Origin: an uncultured Azospirillum sp.
GTDB taxonomy: Bacteria; Pseudomonadota; Alphaproteobacteria; RF32; CAG-239
Assembly: GCA_902489795.1 (NCBI GenBank)
Contig: CABUBU010000007.1
Location: 1-63,030, forward strand
Reading direction: 5' to 3'
DNA: 63,030 bases
Shown piece by piece: positions 52,729 to 61,594 of this stretch. The notes under the pieces are model-generated. The model was not told the origin of the DNA. It made no database searches and saw only the letters and a list, made by a program, of their open reading frames with translations. The first letter of the stretch is position 1. Each line of letters begins with the position of its first letter. The position numbers and the translations under genes were made by a program.

Positions 52729-55686
52729 ATGATTACTATTTTACCTTATCGCAATTTATATCTAAGCACCATCTGCTCAGCTTTACTATGTCTTATCCTG
52801 ACCTGTAACGCTGCAGCAAACAGTCCGGCTTATGATTTCAATTCTTATATGCCAACTCTTAAACGCCATCATTCCCTGCCGGAAAACAACCCGGCACACA
52901 CTGCAATTGACAGCGGCTACACCATTTCTTTTAACAAAACCAATATCGGAATCGACGGACAGCCGGTCGGTGACTATGACTTTGTCTATCAACAAAGAAC
53001 TGAAGACAACCGAACAATTCCCGTTTACTATAAAGTTAACTATACTTTTTTGGGTAAAGATACATTGGGAAGAATTGTCAATTATGACGAAAGATCTGAA
53101 ATCAACGGCTATTTTAAAGACATACAATTATATTATTACGGTTCCCCGGGAGCCATTTACAACGTGAGCGGCAACAAGAAAATTGATTTGATTGCCGCAG
53201 ATTTTATTAATAACGGAATTTCTTACTCTTCTTCCAACGGCACATTCGGCGGTGCATTGGTTAACGGCAGTCTGACTTCTGTCATTACCGGCAATATCAA
53301 CCGTATTATCGGAGATTTTATAGAAAACTATGCTGTGAACAAAAGCAGCGGACAAGGCGGCGGAGGCGCGATTACAAATATCGGCGTCATTAAAGAACTG
53401 TCCGGAAATTTCATCGGCAACTACGCCAAAGGCAACCAAGCGGTTGGCGGCGCACTGGTTAACCTGAAAGTGCTGGGAACCATCAACGGCACTTTTATCG
53501 GCAACCATGCGGAAGGAAACACTGTCCGCGGCGGCGCCATTTATAACACAATCGGACAATACTCCTCTGGCGGGACAGATACGCCGATAGAAAATATTCC
53601 TACTATTCCGTTGATCAAAGGCGATTTTATCGGCAATTACGGCATTGGTACAGAAACTGCTTTCGGCGGTGCAATTTCCAATATCAACAAAGGAATAGCA
53701 CCTGACATTTATGGTAATTTTATCGGCAACTATGTAGATGCAAAACTTTCCCGAGCGGGCGCCGTTGACACGCCTGCCGGAATTAACACCATCACCGGCA
53801 GCTTTATCGGCAACCATGCCGACAGCAAAGACGGCCGCGCCTATGCCGGCGCCATTTATACGGGCAGCAACATGCGTTTTGTCGCCGACGGCCTCAACAA
53901 TTATTTTATCGGCAACTATACCAAAGATCCTTCCCGCGGCAAAATTTACAACGCAATCATGGTCGACAGCACCGAAAACGTTAAGTTGACTTTTGACATC
54001 ACCGGCGGCGGCAACCTTTATTTTAATGATAACATTAACAGTTTTCAAAGAGAAGAAAACCGGTATGACATCGACATCCTCGGCTACGGCAGCGGCAAGT
54101 TTTTCATGAACAATTACATCATGAACGCCGGCGAAATCACAGTTAAAGACGCAATGCTGGTGTTCAATAAGGCTCCATATACCGATGATGACGGCTGCGG
54201 CAGCGCCTGCCACGGCCAATTTATCGCCGGCCTTGCAAGCGACGGCAGAACGCCGGATCCGTCGCTTGACGCGGTAACCAGCCTGAATTTGAACAATTCC
54301 CAGTTTTATTTGCACAACGACTACATTGAAAACGTAAAACTTAAAAACTATACGGTTAACGGCAATTCGCTGCTGCACATAGACGTAACAAAAGAAAACG
54401 GCAAGTGGACGGCCGACAAAATCAGCCTTTCTGGAATAATCGAGGGTGCCACTCAGGTTGTGGTTTATGACCGAACCAATGAAGACAACCGCGGCGCCAG
54501 CGTTTTGTTCATTGAAGCGCCAAACGACAAAGACGGCAACAAACCGGGCGTGTTCCGGGTTTACGGCAGTCCCTACAAATGGAACATCGCTTACAACCAT
54601 CGAGGCGAAAAGAGCGGCAGCTACTGGTATTTGGTCGGTTCTGACGAGAAAAACGATCCGAATTACGTCGGCTTTGTTCCCAATCCGATAGGCATTGACG
54701 ATCCGTTTGATCTGCCGGAACCGGACGCCAAACCGGAAGTAACGCCGGAAACTCTCGCTTATCAGGGATTGCCGGCGGCAGCGATCGAACAAACCCGTTC
54801 AATGGCCGGAAACGTTCGCAATCATGCGGCAGCCGACAAGTTTTTCGCCGGCTCCTGCGGCAGCGTCTACAGTGACGCCTGGAACGGAAAAGCGCTTAAA
54901 AACTTTTGGGTCAGTCCGGTTTACCATACCGCTTCAATTGACAGCCCGGTTAAAATCGACGCTGACATCAACGGACTGGAAGCCGGATTTGACATCCAAC
55001 GCAATTTGCGGCACCGACTGGGCGTTTTCGCCTCGTACCGGCAGGGCAACTACGAACTGGACGGGCAAAGCGACGGTTTTCGCACCTATACCGGCGCAGA
55101 CATTGACATCGACAGCTACGGCGCCGGTCTGTATTACCGTTACGATTACCGTCGCTGGCAGGTATTCGGCTTGGTCTACGGCGGTATCCAGCAGGCGGAC
55201 GTCAAATCCGATGACGGCGTCGGCGGCGACAGCGACGGGGTTGAGCTGAGCGGCAGCCTGGAAGCCGGTTATCTTTACGACATAAGCGACAGCTTAAAAC
55301 TTGAACCGGGCATCGGCATTGCCTATACGCAAGTCGATTTTGACGATCTTCGCGACTCGTACGGCAAAACGGCGTCTTACGGTACGTTTCGGCAAACCGA
55401 ACTGACGGCCGGGATCAAACTGGAAAAATATCTGCCGGCGGAAAACGGTTCAGCCAAGTTGTATTTTAAACCGAGCGTCATTCAGGTTCTGAGCGGCGGC
55501 GACAATGTGGCCGTCAGCGGCCTGCGCAAGGCCGAGGGGCTTGACGACGCAACGTTGGGACGGGTTGAACTCGGCGGTCGTTACGGCTTTTCCGAACGAT
55601 GGTCGGCTTACGGCTGGACAAACTATACTTTCGGCAGTGACTACGAAGCCCTCTCTTTCGGCACCGGTTTCAGTTATGCCTGGTAA
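52729..55686 (+). CDS. Autotransporter (type Va) with short-repeat passenger
   Basis: 985 residues. The signal peptide ends near NAAA (residue 24). The passenger (about 130-470) consists of repeats around GxFIGNYA/GNHA with GGA-(I/L)-x-N, building a beta-helix. Residues 470-700 are less regular. The C-terminal translocator (about 700-985) has amphipathic beta strands from NFWVSPVYHT to the terminal FSYAW, whose last aromatic residue is the outer-membrane insertion signal. It is probably an adhesin. The upstream region has a direct TTTTTTATAACCA repeat. Own terminator. Confidence 0.88.
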   Translation: MITILPYRNLYLSTICSALLCLILTCNAAANSPAYDFNSYMPTLKRHHSLPENNPAHTAIDSGYTISFNKTNIGIDGQPVGDYDFVYQQRTEDNRTIPVYYKVNYTFLGKDTLGRIVNYDERSEINGYFKDIQLYYYGSPGAIYNVSGNKKIDLIAADFINNGISYSSSNGTFGGALVNGSLTSVITGNINRIIGDFIENYAVNKSSGQGGGGAITNIGVIKELSGNFIGNYAKGNQAVGGALVNLKVLGTINGTFIGNHAEGNTVRGGAIYNTIGQYSSGGTDTPIENIPTIPLIKGDFIGNYGIGTETAFGGAISNINKGIAPDIYGNFIGNYVDAKLSRAGAVDTPAGINTITGSFIGNHADSKDGRAYAGAIYTGSNMRFVADGLNNYFIGNYTKDPSRGKIYNAIMVDSTENVKLTFDITGGGNLYFNDNINSFQREENRYDIDILGYGSGKFFMNNYIMNAGEITVKDAMLVFNKAPYTDDDGCGSACHGQFIAGLASDGRTPDPSLDAVTSLNLNNSQFYLHNDYIENVKLKNYTVNGNSLLHIDVTKENGKWTADKISLSGIIEGATQVVVYDRTNEDNRGASVLFIEAPNDKDGNKPGVFRVYGSPYKWNIAYNHRGEKSGSYWYLVGSDEKNDPNYVGFVPNPIGIDDPFDLPEPDAKPEVTPETLAYQGLPAAAIEQTRSMAGNVRNHAAADKFFAGSCGSVYSDAWNGKALKNFWVSPVYHTASIDSPVKIDADINGLEAGFDIQRNLRHRLGVFASYRQGNYELDGQSDGFRTYTGADIDIDSYGAGLYYRYDYRRWQVFGLVYGGIQQADVKSDDGVGGDSDGVELSGSLEAGYLYDISDSLKLEPGIGIAYTQVDFDDLRDSYGKTASYGTFRQTELTAGIKLEKYLPAENGSAKLYFKPSVIQVLSGGDNVAVSGLRKAEGLDDATLGRVELGGRYGFSERWSAYGWTNYTFGSDYEALSFGTGFSYAW

Positions 55687-55695
55687 AAAAACGGC

Positions 55696-55726
55696 AAAAC
55701 CCCTTCCTGCAAAGGAAGGGGTTTTT
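55696..55726 (+). terminator. Terminator after the autotransporter gene
   Basis: AACCCCTTCC / GGAAGGGGTT stem, six-base loop, T tail; the A-rich left side would also serve the minus-strand small gene. Confidence 0.88.
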
Positions 55727-55745
55727 GGTAAATTGCTGCTCCCAC

Positions 55746-55829
55746 TTATTTGCCGCAGCCGCAACCGCCTTTTTTCGGCTGGTTGGAGGATTCTTCCTGA
55801 GAAGCGGATTTCTTGGTTTCGTTATTCAT
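55746..55829 (-). CDS. 27-residue cysteine peptide (GCGCGK tail)
   Basis: A small frame on the minus strand encodes MNNETKKSASQEE followed by SSNQPKKGGCGCGK. ACAAGGAG lies eight bases before the ATG, an excellent ribosome-binding site, and a bidirectional terminator follows. The hydrophilic N-terminus and terminal Gly-Cys-Gly-Cys-Gly-Lys suggest metal or Fe-S binding or a peptide modification site. The family is not recognised. Confidence 0.6.
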   Translation of the reverse strand: MNNETKKSASQEESSNQPKKGGCGCGK

Positions 55830-55924
55830 AGCAAACTCCTTGTTAAATTGAAAATGAAAGTCTTTAGCAGTCATTTGTCTATTTAAGAACCGCTAAGAGA
55901 AAAACAAGGGCTATAGTCCGAAAG

Positions 55925-56203
55925 TTAATCTTCGCCGAACTTATTGTTTATCAGCCGGATCAGCTCGTCGAGCGCCTTTTGCGCTTCGGCGCCTTCGGCC
56001 GTAACCGTAATCACCGTTCCTTTGGACGCGGCCAGCATCATCAGCCCCATGATCGAACAGCCGTCGACCGCCTGGCCAATCCGCTCCACTTCCACCCGAG
56101 CGTCCAGATTTTCGATTGCCTTGACGAAAGCGGCCGCCGCCCGGGCATGCAGCCCCTTGCGGTTTTTGATTTCCAACTCGACGGAAAGCTTTTCCCCGCT
56201 CAT
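55925..56203 (-). CDS. HPr family phosphocarrier (NPr-like)
   Basis: 92 residues. The phosphorylatable His lies in NRKGLHARAAAAFVK (His near 18), and the regulatory-Ser-type region is VDGCSIMGLMMLAASKG. It accepts phosphate from EI and passes it to the EIIA encoded directly upstream, three bases away. No EIIB/EIIC transporter is here, so the pair is probably regulatory, as in other alphaproteobacteria. Confidence 0.93.
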   Translation of the reverse strand: MSGEKLSVELEIKNRKGLHARAAAAFVKAIENLDARVEVERIGQAVDGCSIMGLMMLAASKGTVITVTAEGAEAQKALDELIRLINNKFGED

Positions 56204-56206
56204 GGT

Positions 56207-56608
56207 CTAAACCCCGAGAATCTGCGAGGCGACGTTAATGTATTTTTTGCCCGCTTCCTGCGCGCCGAGAACCGTTTCCTTCAGGTTCTTTTCCTTGCGC
56301 AGCGAAGCGATTTTGATCAGCATCGGCAGATTGACACCAGCCAAAATTTCCACTTTGGCCTTGTCCATAATCGAAATCGCCAGATTGGACGGCGTGCCGC
56401 CGAACAAATCGGTAAGCACGATGGCGCCGCTGCCGCTGTCCACTTCGCCGACCTTGTTTAAAATTTCCTGCCGGCGGCTTTCCATGTCGTCTTCGGGACC
56501 GATGCAGACGGTGGCCACATTTTCCTGCGGGCCGACCACATGCTGCATGGCCGCGACAAATTCGTTGGCCAGATTGCCGTGCGTAACTAAAACCAAACCT
56601 ATCATCAT
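56207..56608 (-). CDS. PTS EIIA component, mannose family
   Basis: 133 residues. Phospho-acceptor His in IGLVLVTHGNLANEF (His10), GPEDDMESRR and VLTDLFGGTPSN are EIIA-Man signatures. It lacks fused EIIB and there is no permease nearby, so it is a phosphorylation-state signalling protein rather than a sugar transporter. Middle of a three-gene minus-strand unit. Confidence 0.93.
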   Translation of the reverse strand: MMIGLVLVTHGNLANEFVAAMQHVVGPQENVATVCIGPEDDMESRRQEILNKVGEVDSGSGAIVLTDLFGGTPSNLAISIMDKAKVEILAGVNLPMLIKIASLRKEKNLKETVLGAQEAGKKYINVASQILGV

Positions 56609-56618
56609 ATGCCTTTTC

Positions 56619-57044
56619 TTATTTTTTCTCGGAGCTGCCGCCGGTCCAGAAATTGACGGCGCCGAAGCTCTTGATCACGTCTTCTTTGCTCTTGGCCAGA
56701 ACCAGTTCGTCGGCACGGGTCTGACGGCCTTTAAAGACAATTTCCTCAACATTGTCGACCGGCACCGCATAAACGCGTTCGACCATTTTGCCCTGCAGTT
56801 CGACGATCATGACAAATTCCGCCTCTGCCAGCGGGCCTTTGGTTTCCTCGTCAATATTGTCCAGACGAACCGCCAGCCGGCCGTCACGTTTCAGCAGCGC
56901 CGTCTTTTTGCCGTCGAACTCCAGCACCGGGTTGACCGGGCTGCCGTCGCGGGCGTCGATAAAAATCGCCAGTTCGCCGTATTTGTTCTCGATGATTTCA
57001 AAGAAATCCTGCTTTTCGACAACGGTGTAATATTGTGTTTCCAT
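56619..57044 (-). CDS. Conserved hypothetical protein upstream of the EIIA/HPr genes
   Basis: 141 residues from the ATG at 57044, which follows AAAGGACCGCAAA; longer in-frame starts lack a ribosome-binding site. Mostly beta strands (VVEKQDFFEIIENKYGELAIFIDARDG) and a C-terminal helix. No signal peptide or membrane helix. I do not recognise a family. Ten bases before EIIA, so probably one transcript, but a PTS-related role is only suggested by position. Confidence 0.72.
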   Translation of the reverse strand: METQYYTVVEKQDFFEIIENKYGELAIFIDARDGSPVNPVLEFDGKKTALLKRDGRLAVRLDNIDEETKGPLAEAEFVMIVELQGKMVERVYAVPVDNVEEIVFKGRQTRADELVLAKSKEDVIKSFGAVNFWTGGSSEKK

Positions 57045-57126
57045 TTTGCGGTCCTTTATGGTAATATTGACTTTGTTTCGCATAGTAATACATTCGCGGC
57101 CAAGAGTCAATTTTGAGTTTGTAAAA

Positions 57127-58874
57127 ATGGAAAAAACACCCGCCCGTTTCATCTGGCATTATGTCAAAATATTCAAATGGTCGTTTCTGCTAATCGGTTT
57201 TCTGGTCGTCGTCCGGCAAATTACCGAAGCGATCGGCCCCTGGTATCTGGCCAAGATTTACGAAACCGTTTCCGCCGCGCCGGAAGGCGGCATGCCGTGG
57301 CAGCAGTTGTATGTTTACGCTTTCCGGCTGGCGGCGGTCATGCTGGCGGGAATGCTGGTGGCGGAATCCGCCATGTTCATCATTGCCCGTTTTATGCCGA
57401 AAATGCGCACCATGGTAATCAAAGACACGTTTGAAGACGTCAACCGACAGTCGATTTCCTTTTTCTCCCGCGAGATGACCGGCAACATTTCCGGCAAGGT
57501 GCAGCTCCTGTCCAACAACACGATCGAACTGACCGGCTTCAGCCACGAGATTTTTTACATGGTCAGCAACCTGTTGGTCAAAACCGTCGTTTTAAGCTGG
57601 ATCAGCTGGTATTATACCGTACTGATGGCCTTTTGGACGGCCGCGATCGTTCTCATCAGCCGCAAACTGGGCAAAACCCGGCGGCAGCTCGGGATCGAAA
57701 CCGGACGGCAGACCAGCGCCGCCAACGGCACCATCGTCGATGCCCTGGCCAACTACAGCGAGATCAAAAGCTTTGCCAACTTCAATTTTGAAAAAATCAA
57801 CCTTTTGAAAACGCTGCGGCAGCTGCGGCGGGCAGAGAGCAAAGAACGCTTTGTCATGGGCATCATCCGCATGATCCAGCAGACTGTCACTGTCTGCTCG
57901 GGGGTCGGTTTTCTGTTTTTTCAATCTACATGCTGAAAAAAGACATTATCGACGTAACCGACTTCATTTATGCCAACACGCTGTTCATGACCGTTTCGCA
58001 TTTGGCCTTTTCCCTTTCCTGGAGCTATAACAACGTTTCCCGCATTTTCGGCAATCTCACTTCGGCGCTGGAAACTCTGGCGATCGACCCGGAAATTGTC
58101 GACGCGCCGAAAGCCCGAAACTTAAAAATCCGCAAAGCCGGCATCCGTTTTGAAAACGTCACTTTCGGCTATGATGCCCGCGATCCGCTGTTTAAAAACC
58201 TCTCGCTTGAAATCGCTCCGCAGGAAAAAGTGGGACTGGTCGGACTTTCCGGCTCGGGCAAATCGACCTTCGTCAAACTGATCAGCCGCTATTATGACGT
58301 CAGCGACGGCAGCATCAAAATCAACGGTTTCAACATTCGTAGCGTCACCCAGAACTCGCTGCACAAAAACATCTCCGTCATTCCGCAGGACGTCTGCCTG
58401 TTTAACCGCACGCTAATGGAAAACATCCGTTACGGCGATACCGCCGCCGGCGAAAAAAAAGTAATCGCAGCCGCCAAAAAAGCCTGTGCCGATAATTTTA
58501 TCCGCAGCTTTTCCGACGGTTACCAAACCAAAGTGGGCGACCGCGGGGTAATCCTTTCCGGCGGGGAAAGACAGCGGATTGCCATCGCCCGGGCAATTCT
58601 GAAAAACGCGCCGATCCTGATCTTTGACGAAGCAACCTCCGCGCTCGACAGCCAGAGCGAACGCCACATCCAGAAATCCCTTTCCAACCTGATGAAAGGC
58701 AAAACCGTGCTGGCAATTGCCCACCGCCTGTCCACATTGAGGGAAATGGATCGGATTTTGGTTTTTGACAAGGGGCGGATTATCGAAAGCGGCAGTCACG
58801 AAGAACTGCTGGCTAAAAAGGGACTTTATTTCAAGCTTTACAATATGCAGGCCGACGGATTTGTCCGCGGTTAA
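57127..58874 (+). pseudogene. ABC exporter (membrane plus ATPase), split by one-base frameshift
   Basis: The first frame (57127-57936) holds five or so membrane helices and ends at GVGFLFFQSTC. The second (from about 57930) resumes MLKKDIIDVTDFIY, the next helix, then a full ATPase with Walker A GLSGSGKST, Q-loop, signature LSGGERQRIA, Walker B ILIFDEATSALD and H-loop IAHRL. The break is at a T6 run (57917-57922), where one extra T would restore FFSIYMLKK. Intact, it would be a ~580-residue half-transporter of the lipid/drug exporter family. It may be a true pseudogene, slippage-controlled, or a sequencing error. Confidence 0.8.
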
Positions 58875-59461
58875 AGCATTTTCCGCCGCAATTTGCGGTT
58901 TTGTTCACTTTTTTCACGCCGCGGTTCTTTTTCCGTGTCGTCGTTTTCAACCGAAAAGGACGTACAGCGCCCAAGATTGACCATAATGGCAAAAAGATAT
59001 TTTGCCAGTTGACGATTGGGAATGCGATTATAGGAAGAAACCAGCAAAATACTTTCATTGTTGCTCATGATATCGTTTGCGACAGCAAGCGGCTGACCGG
59101 CAGCCAGTTCGGCAATCTTTTCCGGCGTATAATTCCGCATCCGCGGCGATAGCATACAAGTTTCAGCATCCATATCCTGAAAAAAGAACTGCACCGGCAC
59201 ATCAAGAACGCAGGCACAGTCCCACAAGCAGGAAGCACTGATACGATTGCCGCCGTTTTCGTATTTTTGAATTTGTTGAAAAGTGATGCCGAGCAATTCG
59301 GCAAGCGTTTCCTGACTGAGGTTAAGTGCCAACCGGCGAAGTCTGATACGTTTGCCGACGTGAATGTCGATCGGGTTGGGTCTGCCGTCCGGCATACGGC
59401 CGCGGCATTTTTTATTTTTTGAAAGAGCGACAGAAACTGCCGCCTCTTGGTCAGAGGGCAT
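58871..59461 (-). CDS. XRE/Cro-type transcriptional regulator, paralogue 2
   Basis: 196 residues. Same layout as the regulator at 38784: RMPDGRPNPIDIHVG, then LSQETLAELLGITFQQIQKYE and GGNRIS (HTH about 40-95), then DVPVQFFFQDMD. The C-terminal ~80 residues differ from paralogue 1 and end basic. AGGAGAATTTTC precedes ATG. Convergent with the ABC exporter (four-base overlap). Its upstream DNA contains an inverted-repeat element and a structured RNA. Confidence 0.88.
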   Translation of the reverse strand: MPSDQEAAVSVALSKNKKCRGRMPDGRPNPIDIHVGKRIRLRRLALNLSQETLAELLGITFQQIQKYENGGNRISASCLWDCACVLDVPVQFFFQDMDAETCMLSPRMRNYTPEKIAELAAGQPLAVANDIMSNNESILLVSSYNRIPNRQLAKYLFAIMVNLGRCTSFSVENDDTEKEPRREKSEQNRKLRRKML

Positions 59462-59520
59462 GAAAATTCTCCTGAAATGGGGTTAAATTCTCCGCCATTC
59501 GAGGCCCGAAGGCGGAGGGA

Positions 59521-59665
59521 GCTTCCCATACCACATAACCGGCAACAACTTATTACCCTCCGAAGCCATGCTTCGGCGAGCTATTCATTGTACTCCCTCC
59601 TCCGTTCGGAGATAAGAAGGCACAATGACTTTTCTATATAACGCATTGTTGTTATGTTATGTGGG
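59521..59665. repeat. Imperfect inverted-repeat element with inner hairpin
   Basis: The left end CTTCCCATACCACATAACC and right end GTTATGTTATGTGGGAAG are imperfect inverted copies about 110 bases apart. Inside is a perfect CCGAAGC/GCTTCGG stem. It has MITE-like shape but no coding capacity and no clear target duplication. Confidence 0.45.
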
Positions 59666-59805
59666 AAGGGAATCCCGATAGCTTTTATAATAATAAGGTT
59701 TGCTTTCATGCTTTCAAACCACAGCCGAAAAGCGGCTGTCAGTTAAAGCATAAATCAGTTCTCGGTAAAAAGCAATTTGATTTTGAGCATCCCTCCTTTC
59801 GTAAA

Positions 59806-59962
59806 GAAAAACCACCTTGAACAAAATCCAAGGTGGGGAGTTTCCAATACACTAGAGGGTGCAGCCACATATTTGGCCATGCCTTATTTTGTGGCACTCC
59901 CCTTGCAAGAGAGTGCCAGTTTGCGCCATAAATAACTGGCGATATTTCCTCTAGGAGATTGG
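59806..59962 (-). ncRNA. Structured RNA: multibranch fold followed by a terminator
   Basis: Read on the minus strand, a long closing stem pairs CCAAT-CTC-CTAGAGG (59962-59948) with CCTCTAG-TGT-ATTGG (59858-59844). It encloses three hairpins: CGCC/GGCG, TGGCACTC/GAGTGCCA (59918-59892), and one near 59861-59882. Eight bases later CCACCTT/AAGGTGG (59836-59812) with T5 forms an intrinsic terminator. This order suits a riboswitch-like attenuator or a discrete small RNA upstream of the XRE gene. No known class is recognised. Confidence 0.55.
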
Positions 59963-60118
59963 ATTCCCCATGACTGAAATAATACACAGCAGACAACTGC
60001 TGTCATTTATCAGTATAGATGATTTTTGCAAAAATGCAACCGTTTATTGCATCAAACGGTTCTGCCGGCATTATTAAATAACACGATCAATCAACATCAT
60101 CACTTTGCGTTTCCTCAC
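59963..60118. other. Gap between structured RNA and the cassette array
   Basis: AT-rich; it probably holds the promoter of the minus-strand RNA. No gene is seen. Confidence 0.4.
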
Positions 60119-60146
60119 TTGATTTTAACCCTGCCCGCGGTATGAT
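60119..60146 (+). promoter_or_regulatory. Promoter of cassette-1 secreted gene
   Basis: TTGATT, 16 bases, TATGAT. The -35/-10 pair, the CCGCGG before the -10 and the CCGGGAGGCCGATTCA ribosome-binding region are shared with cassette 2. Confidence 0.7.
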
Positions 60147-60175
60147 ATACGAAAACCAACCGGGAGGCCGATTCA

Positions 60176-60646
60176 ATGAAAACGTTTGCCACATTTCTTT
60201 TTGCTTTACTGTTTTGCTCTAACGCTGTTGCCGATAACGCGGACAGAACCGAAGGTGTTTATGATCGGGAAAAACTGAAAAAGGACATTGTCATTTATCG
60301 AAACGAACTGGAAAAATGCGATAAAAACTTTAAGGAAATGGCGCATAAAGCCTATTCAACCGCAGATATGGTTAAAAGCTCAGATTATTTAGCAGATTGC
60401 TGTCAGGCTCTTGCCGAAAGAATCATTGATGAACAATACAGCAAGCGGGCAGAAGACCATAAAAAAGCGCTTTCCGCATATATTCAAGCGGCGTATGATA
60501 TCAGTAATATTATCTATCAAACGGCCGATGTATGCTATCCAAGATGCGGCACCATGTATATTGTGATTGGAAATAATATTGCTGCACACAAAGCCCAGAC
60601 AATTGTTAAAGACTATATCCGGGCTTTGAATGCTCAGGTCAATTAG
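60176..60646 (+). CDS. Small Sec-exported cysteine protein, candidate immunity protein 1
   Basis: 156 residues. The signal peptide (about residues 1-19) has its cleavage site after AVA. The mature protein is helical with cysteines at EKCDKNF, DCCQ and DVCYPRCGTMY. It is a paralogue of the 61643 product: KDIxIYxxExEKCxxNF and the IADVC...CG-MY block are shared, while much else differs. GGGAGGCC precedes ATG. It faces, tail to tail, the frameshifted effector-like gene. The periplasmic location and pairing suggest it protects against that product; this is inference. Confidence 0.7.
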   Translation: MKTFATFLFALLFCSNAVADNADRTEGVYDREKLKKDIVIYRNELEKCDKNFKEMAHKAYSTADMVKSSDYLADCCQALAERIIDEQYSKRAEDHKKALSAYIQAAYDISNIIYQTADVCYPRCGTMYIVIGNNIAAHKAQTIVKDYIRALNAQVN

Positions 60647-60681
60647 CGAACCGCTCTATTAATCCGATTTAACCCAAATAG

Positions 60682-60909
60682 TTAATCAACATCATAGTCC
60701 TGATAGCATTGTTTTTCATCTCTGCCGTTTTCAACACATTTCCGCACATCTATCTCAATACGGATCAATTCCGATATAATCATGTATAAAGGCAGTAAAA
60801 TTGCACCTAATATAACAATTGAAATAAAAACTTTGATGATGTTATAAATGATATCAGCAAACAAATTGTCTTCAAACAAAAAATGCTTAAATCTATCTGA
60901 TATTCTCAT
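60682..60909 (-). CDS. Small single-helix membrane protein
   Basis: 75 residues. One or two hydrophobic stretches (about 18-52) are followed by a charged tail VRKCVENGRDEKQCYQDYDVD with two cysteines. It overlaps the 3' end of the effector-1 frame by 17 bases and probably shares its transcript. No counterpart exists in cassette 2. Unrecognised; it could be an accessory or second protective protein. Confidence 0.55.
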   Translation of the reverse strand: MRISDRFKHFLFEDNLFADIIYNIIKVFISIVILGAILLPLYMIISELIRIEIDVRKCVENGRDEKQCYQDYDVD

Positions 60910-61503
60910 TTCTCATATTCTCTGTACGCAAAAAGTCCATTAAATCAACACATGGTCGATTTCGATTGCTTGCCCCTATTTTATTACCTAATTCGTTATA
61001 ATACAAATCTTTTCCACTATCAGACATGATTTCATCATGTTTTATACCTTTAAATCTTTTTGGGCCATAATCCATGACAACTTCTTTTGCGTATCCAAGC
61101 AACAAGCCATTTACCTTGTTATTATCTCCCATTTGACCAAAATGACACTGTAGCAGTGGATGATAATATTCGTCAGTATGATCTGCTGCGCCAGTATTTC
61201 TTCCATATCTTGAAATCAATTGGCTATTTGCTCTTTTCATTTGTTCATAATAATCGAACGCTATTTGAACATCTGCAGCAAGATTTCCCAAAGCATAAGT
61301 ACCGGGGGTTACAATTGGTATTATATCATCAAAAATACTTTGAATATTTATTTTTGATGATTATTTTTTATTTCTACCAACTCCTCCCGGTCGTCGTCAT
61401 AGTTGTAATAAACTTCTTCCGTTTCCCCGGTTTGCGGATTTCTCCGTCTGACCGGTATTTGCCCGTTAAAAATGCCTCTCAGATAATCGCCTGTTTCACT
61501 CAT
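60893..61503 (-). pseudogene. Effector-like protein 1: shared leader plus unknown C-terminal domain, frameshifted
   Basis: From ATG at 61503 the frame encodes MSETGDYLRGIFNGQIPV and PQTGETEEVYYNYDD, nearly identical to the leader of the 62150-62938 product, and stops after HHQK-like codons at an A5 run. One extra A would continue INIQSIFDDIIPIVTPG into a ~150-residue domain ending at 60893. That domain has ADHTDEYYHPLLQCHFGQMG and later KHDEIMSDSGKD...NELG, a His/Asp/Asn spacing loosely like some polymorphic-toxin C-termini. No signal peptide. It may be dead, or a sequencing error. Confidence 0.6.
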
Positions 61504-61534
61504 ATTTTTTCCTTTTTTTGCGAACTACATAATG

Positions 61535-61594
61535 TGTATTAACATATAATGTATTTAAAGTCAAGAAAAAACGGCTTTTCCTCACTTGATTTTG
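61535..61594. repeat. 60-bp direct repeat, copy 1 (divergent promoter core)
   Basis: Identical base for base to 62971-63030, 1436 bases further on. It contains the effector-side promoter and the -35 of the secreted-protein promoter. Confidence 0.95.
61536..61564 (-). promoter_or_regulatory. Promoter of effector-like gene 1
   Basis: On the minus strand TTGACT (61564-61559), 17 bases, TAATAC (61541-61536), 33 bases before the ATG. Its -35 is 21 bases from the -35 of the opposite promoter. Confidence 0.7.

Noticed and set aside
53128..54792. 554-codon minus-strand frame
   Set aside because: Shadow of the autotransporter passenger repeats; Val/Ile/Asn-rich translation without motifs.
59739..59996. 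85-codon minus-strand frame over the structured RNA
   Set aside because: It coincides exactly with the stem-forming region and terminator and has no ribosome-binding site; the RNA fold explains the sequence better.
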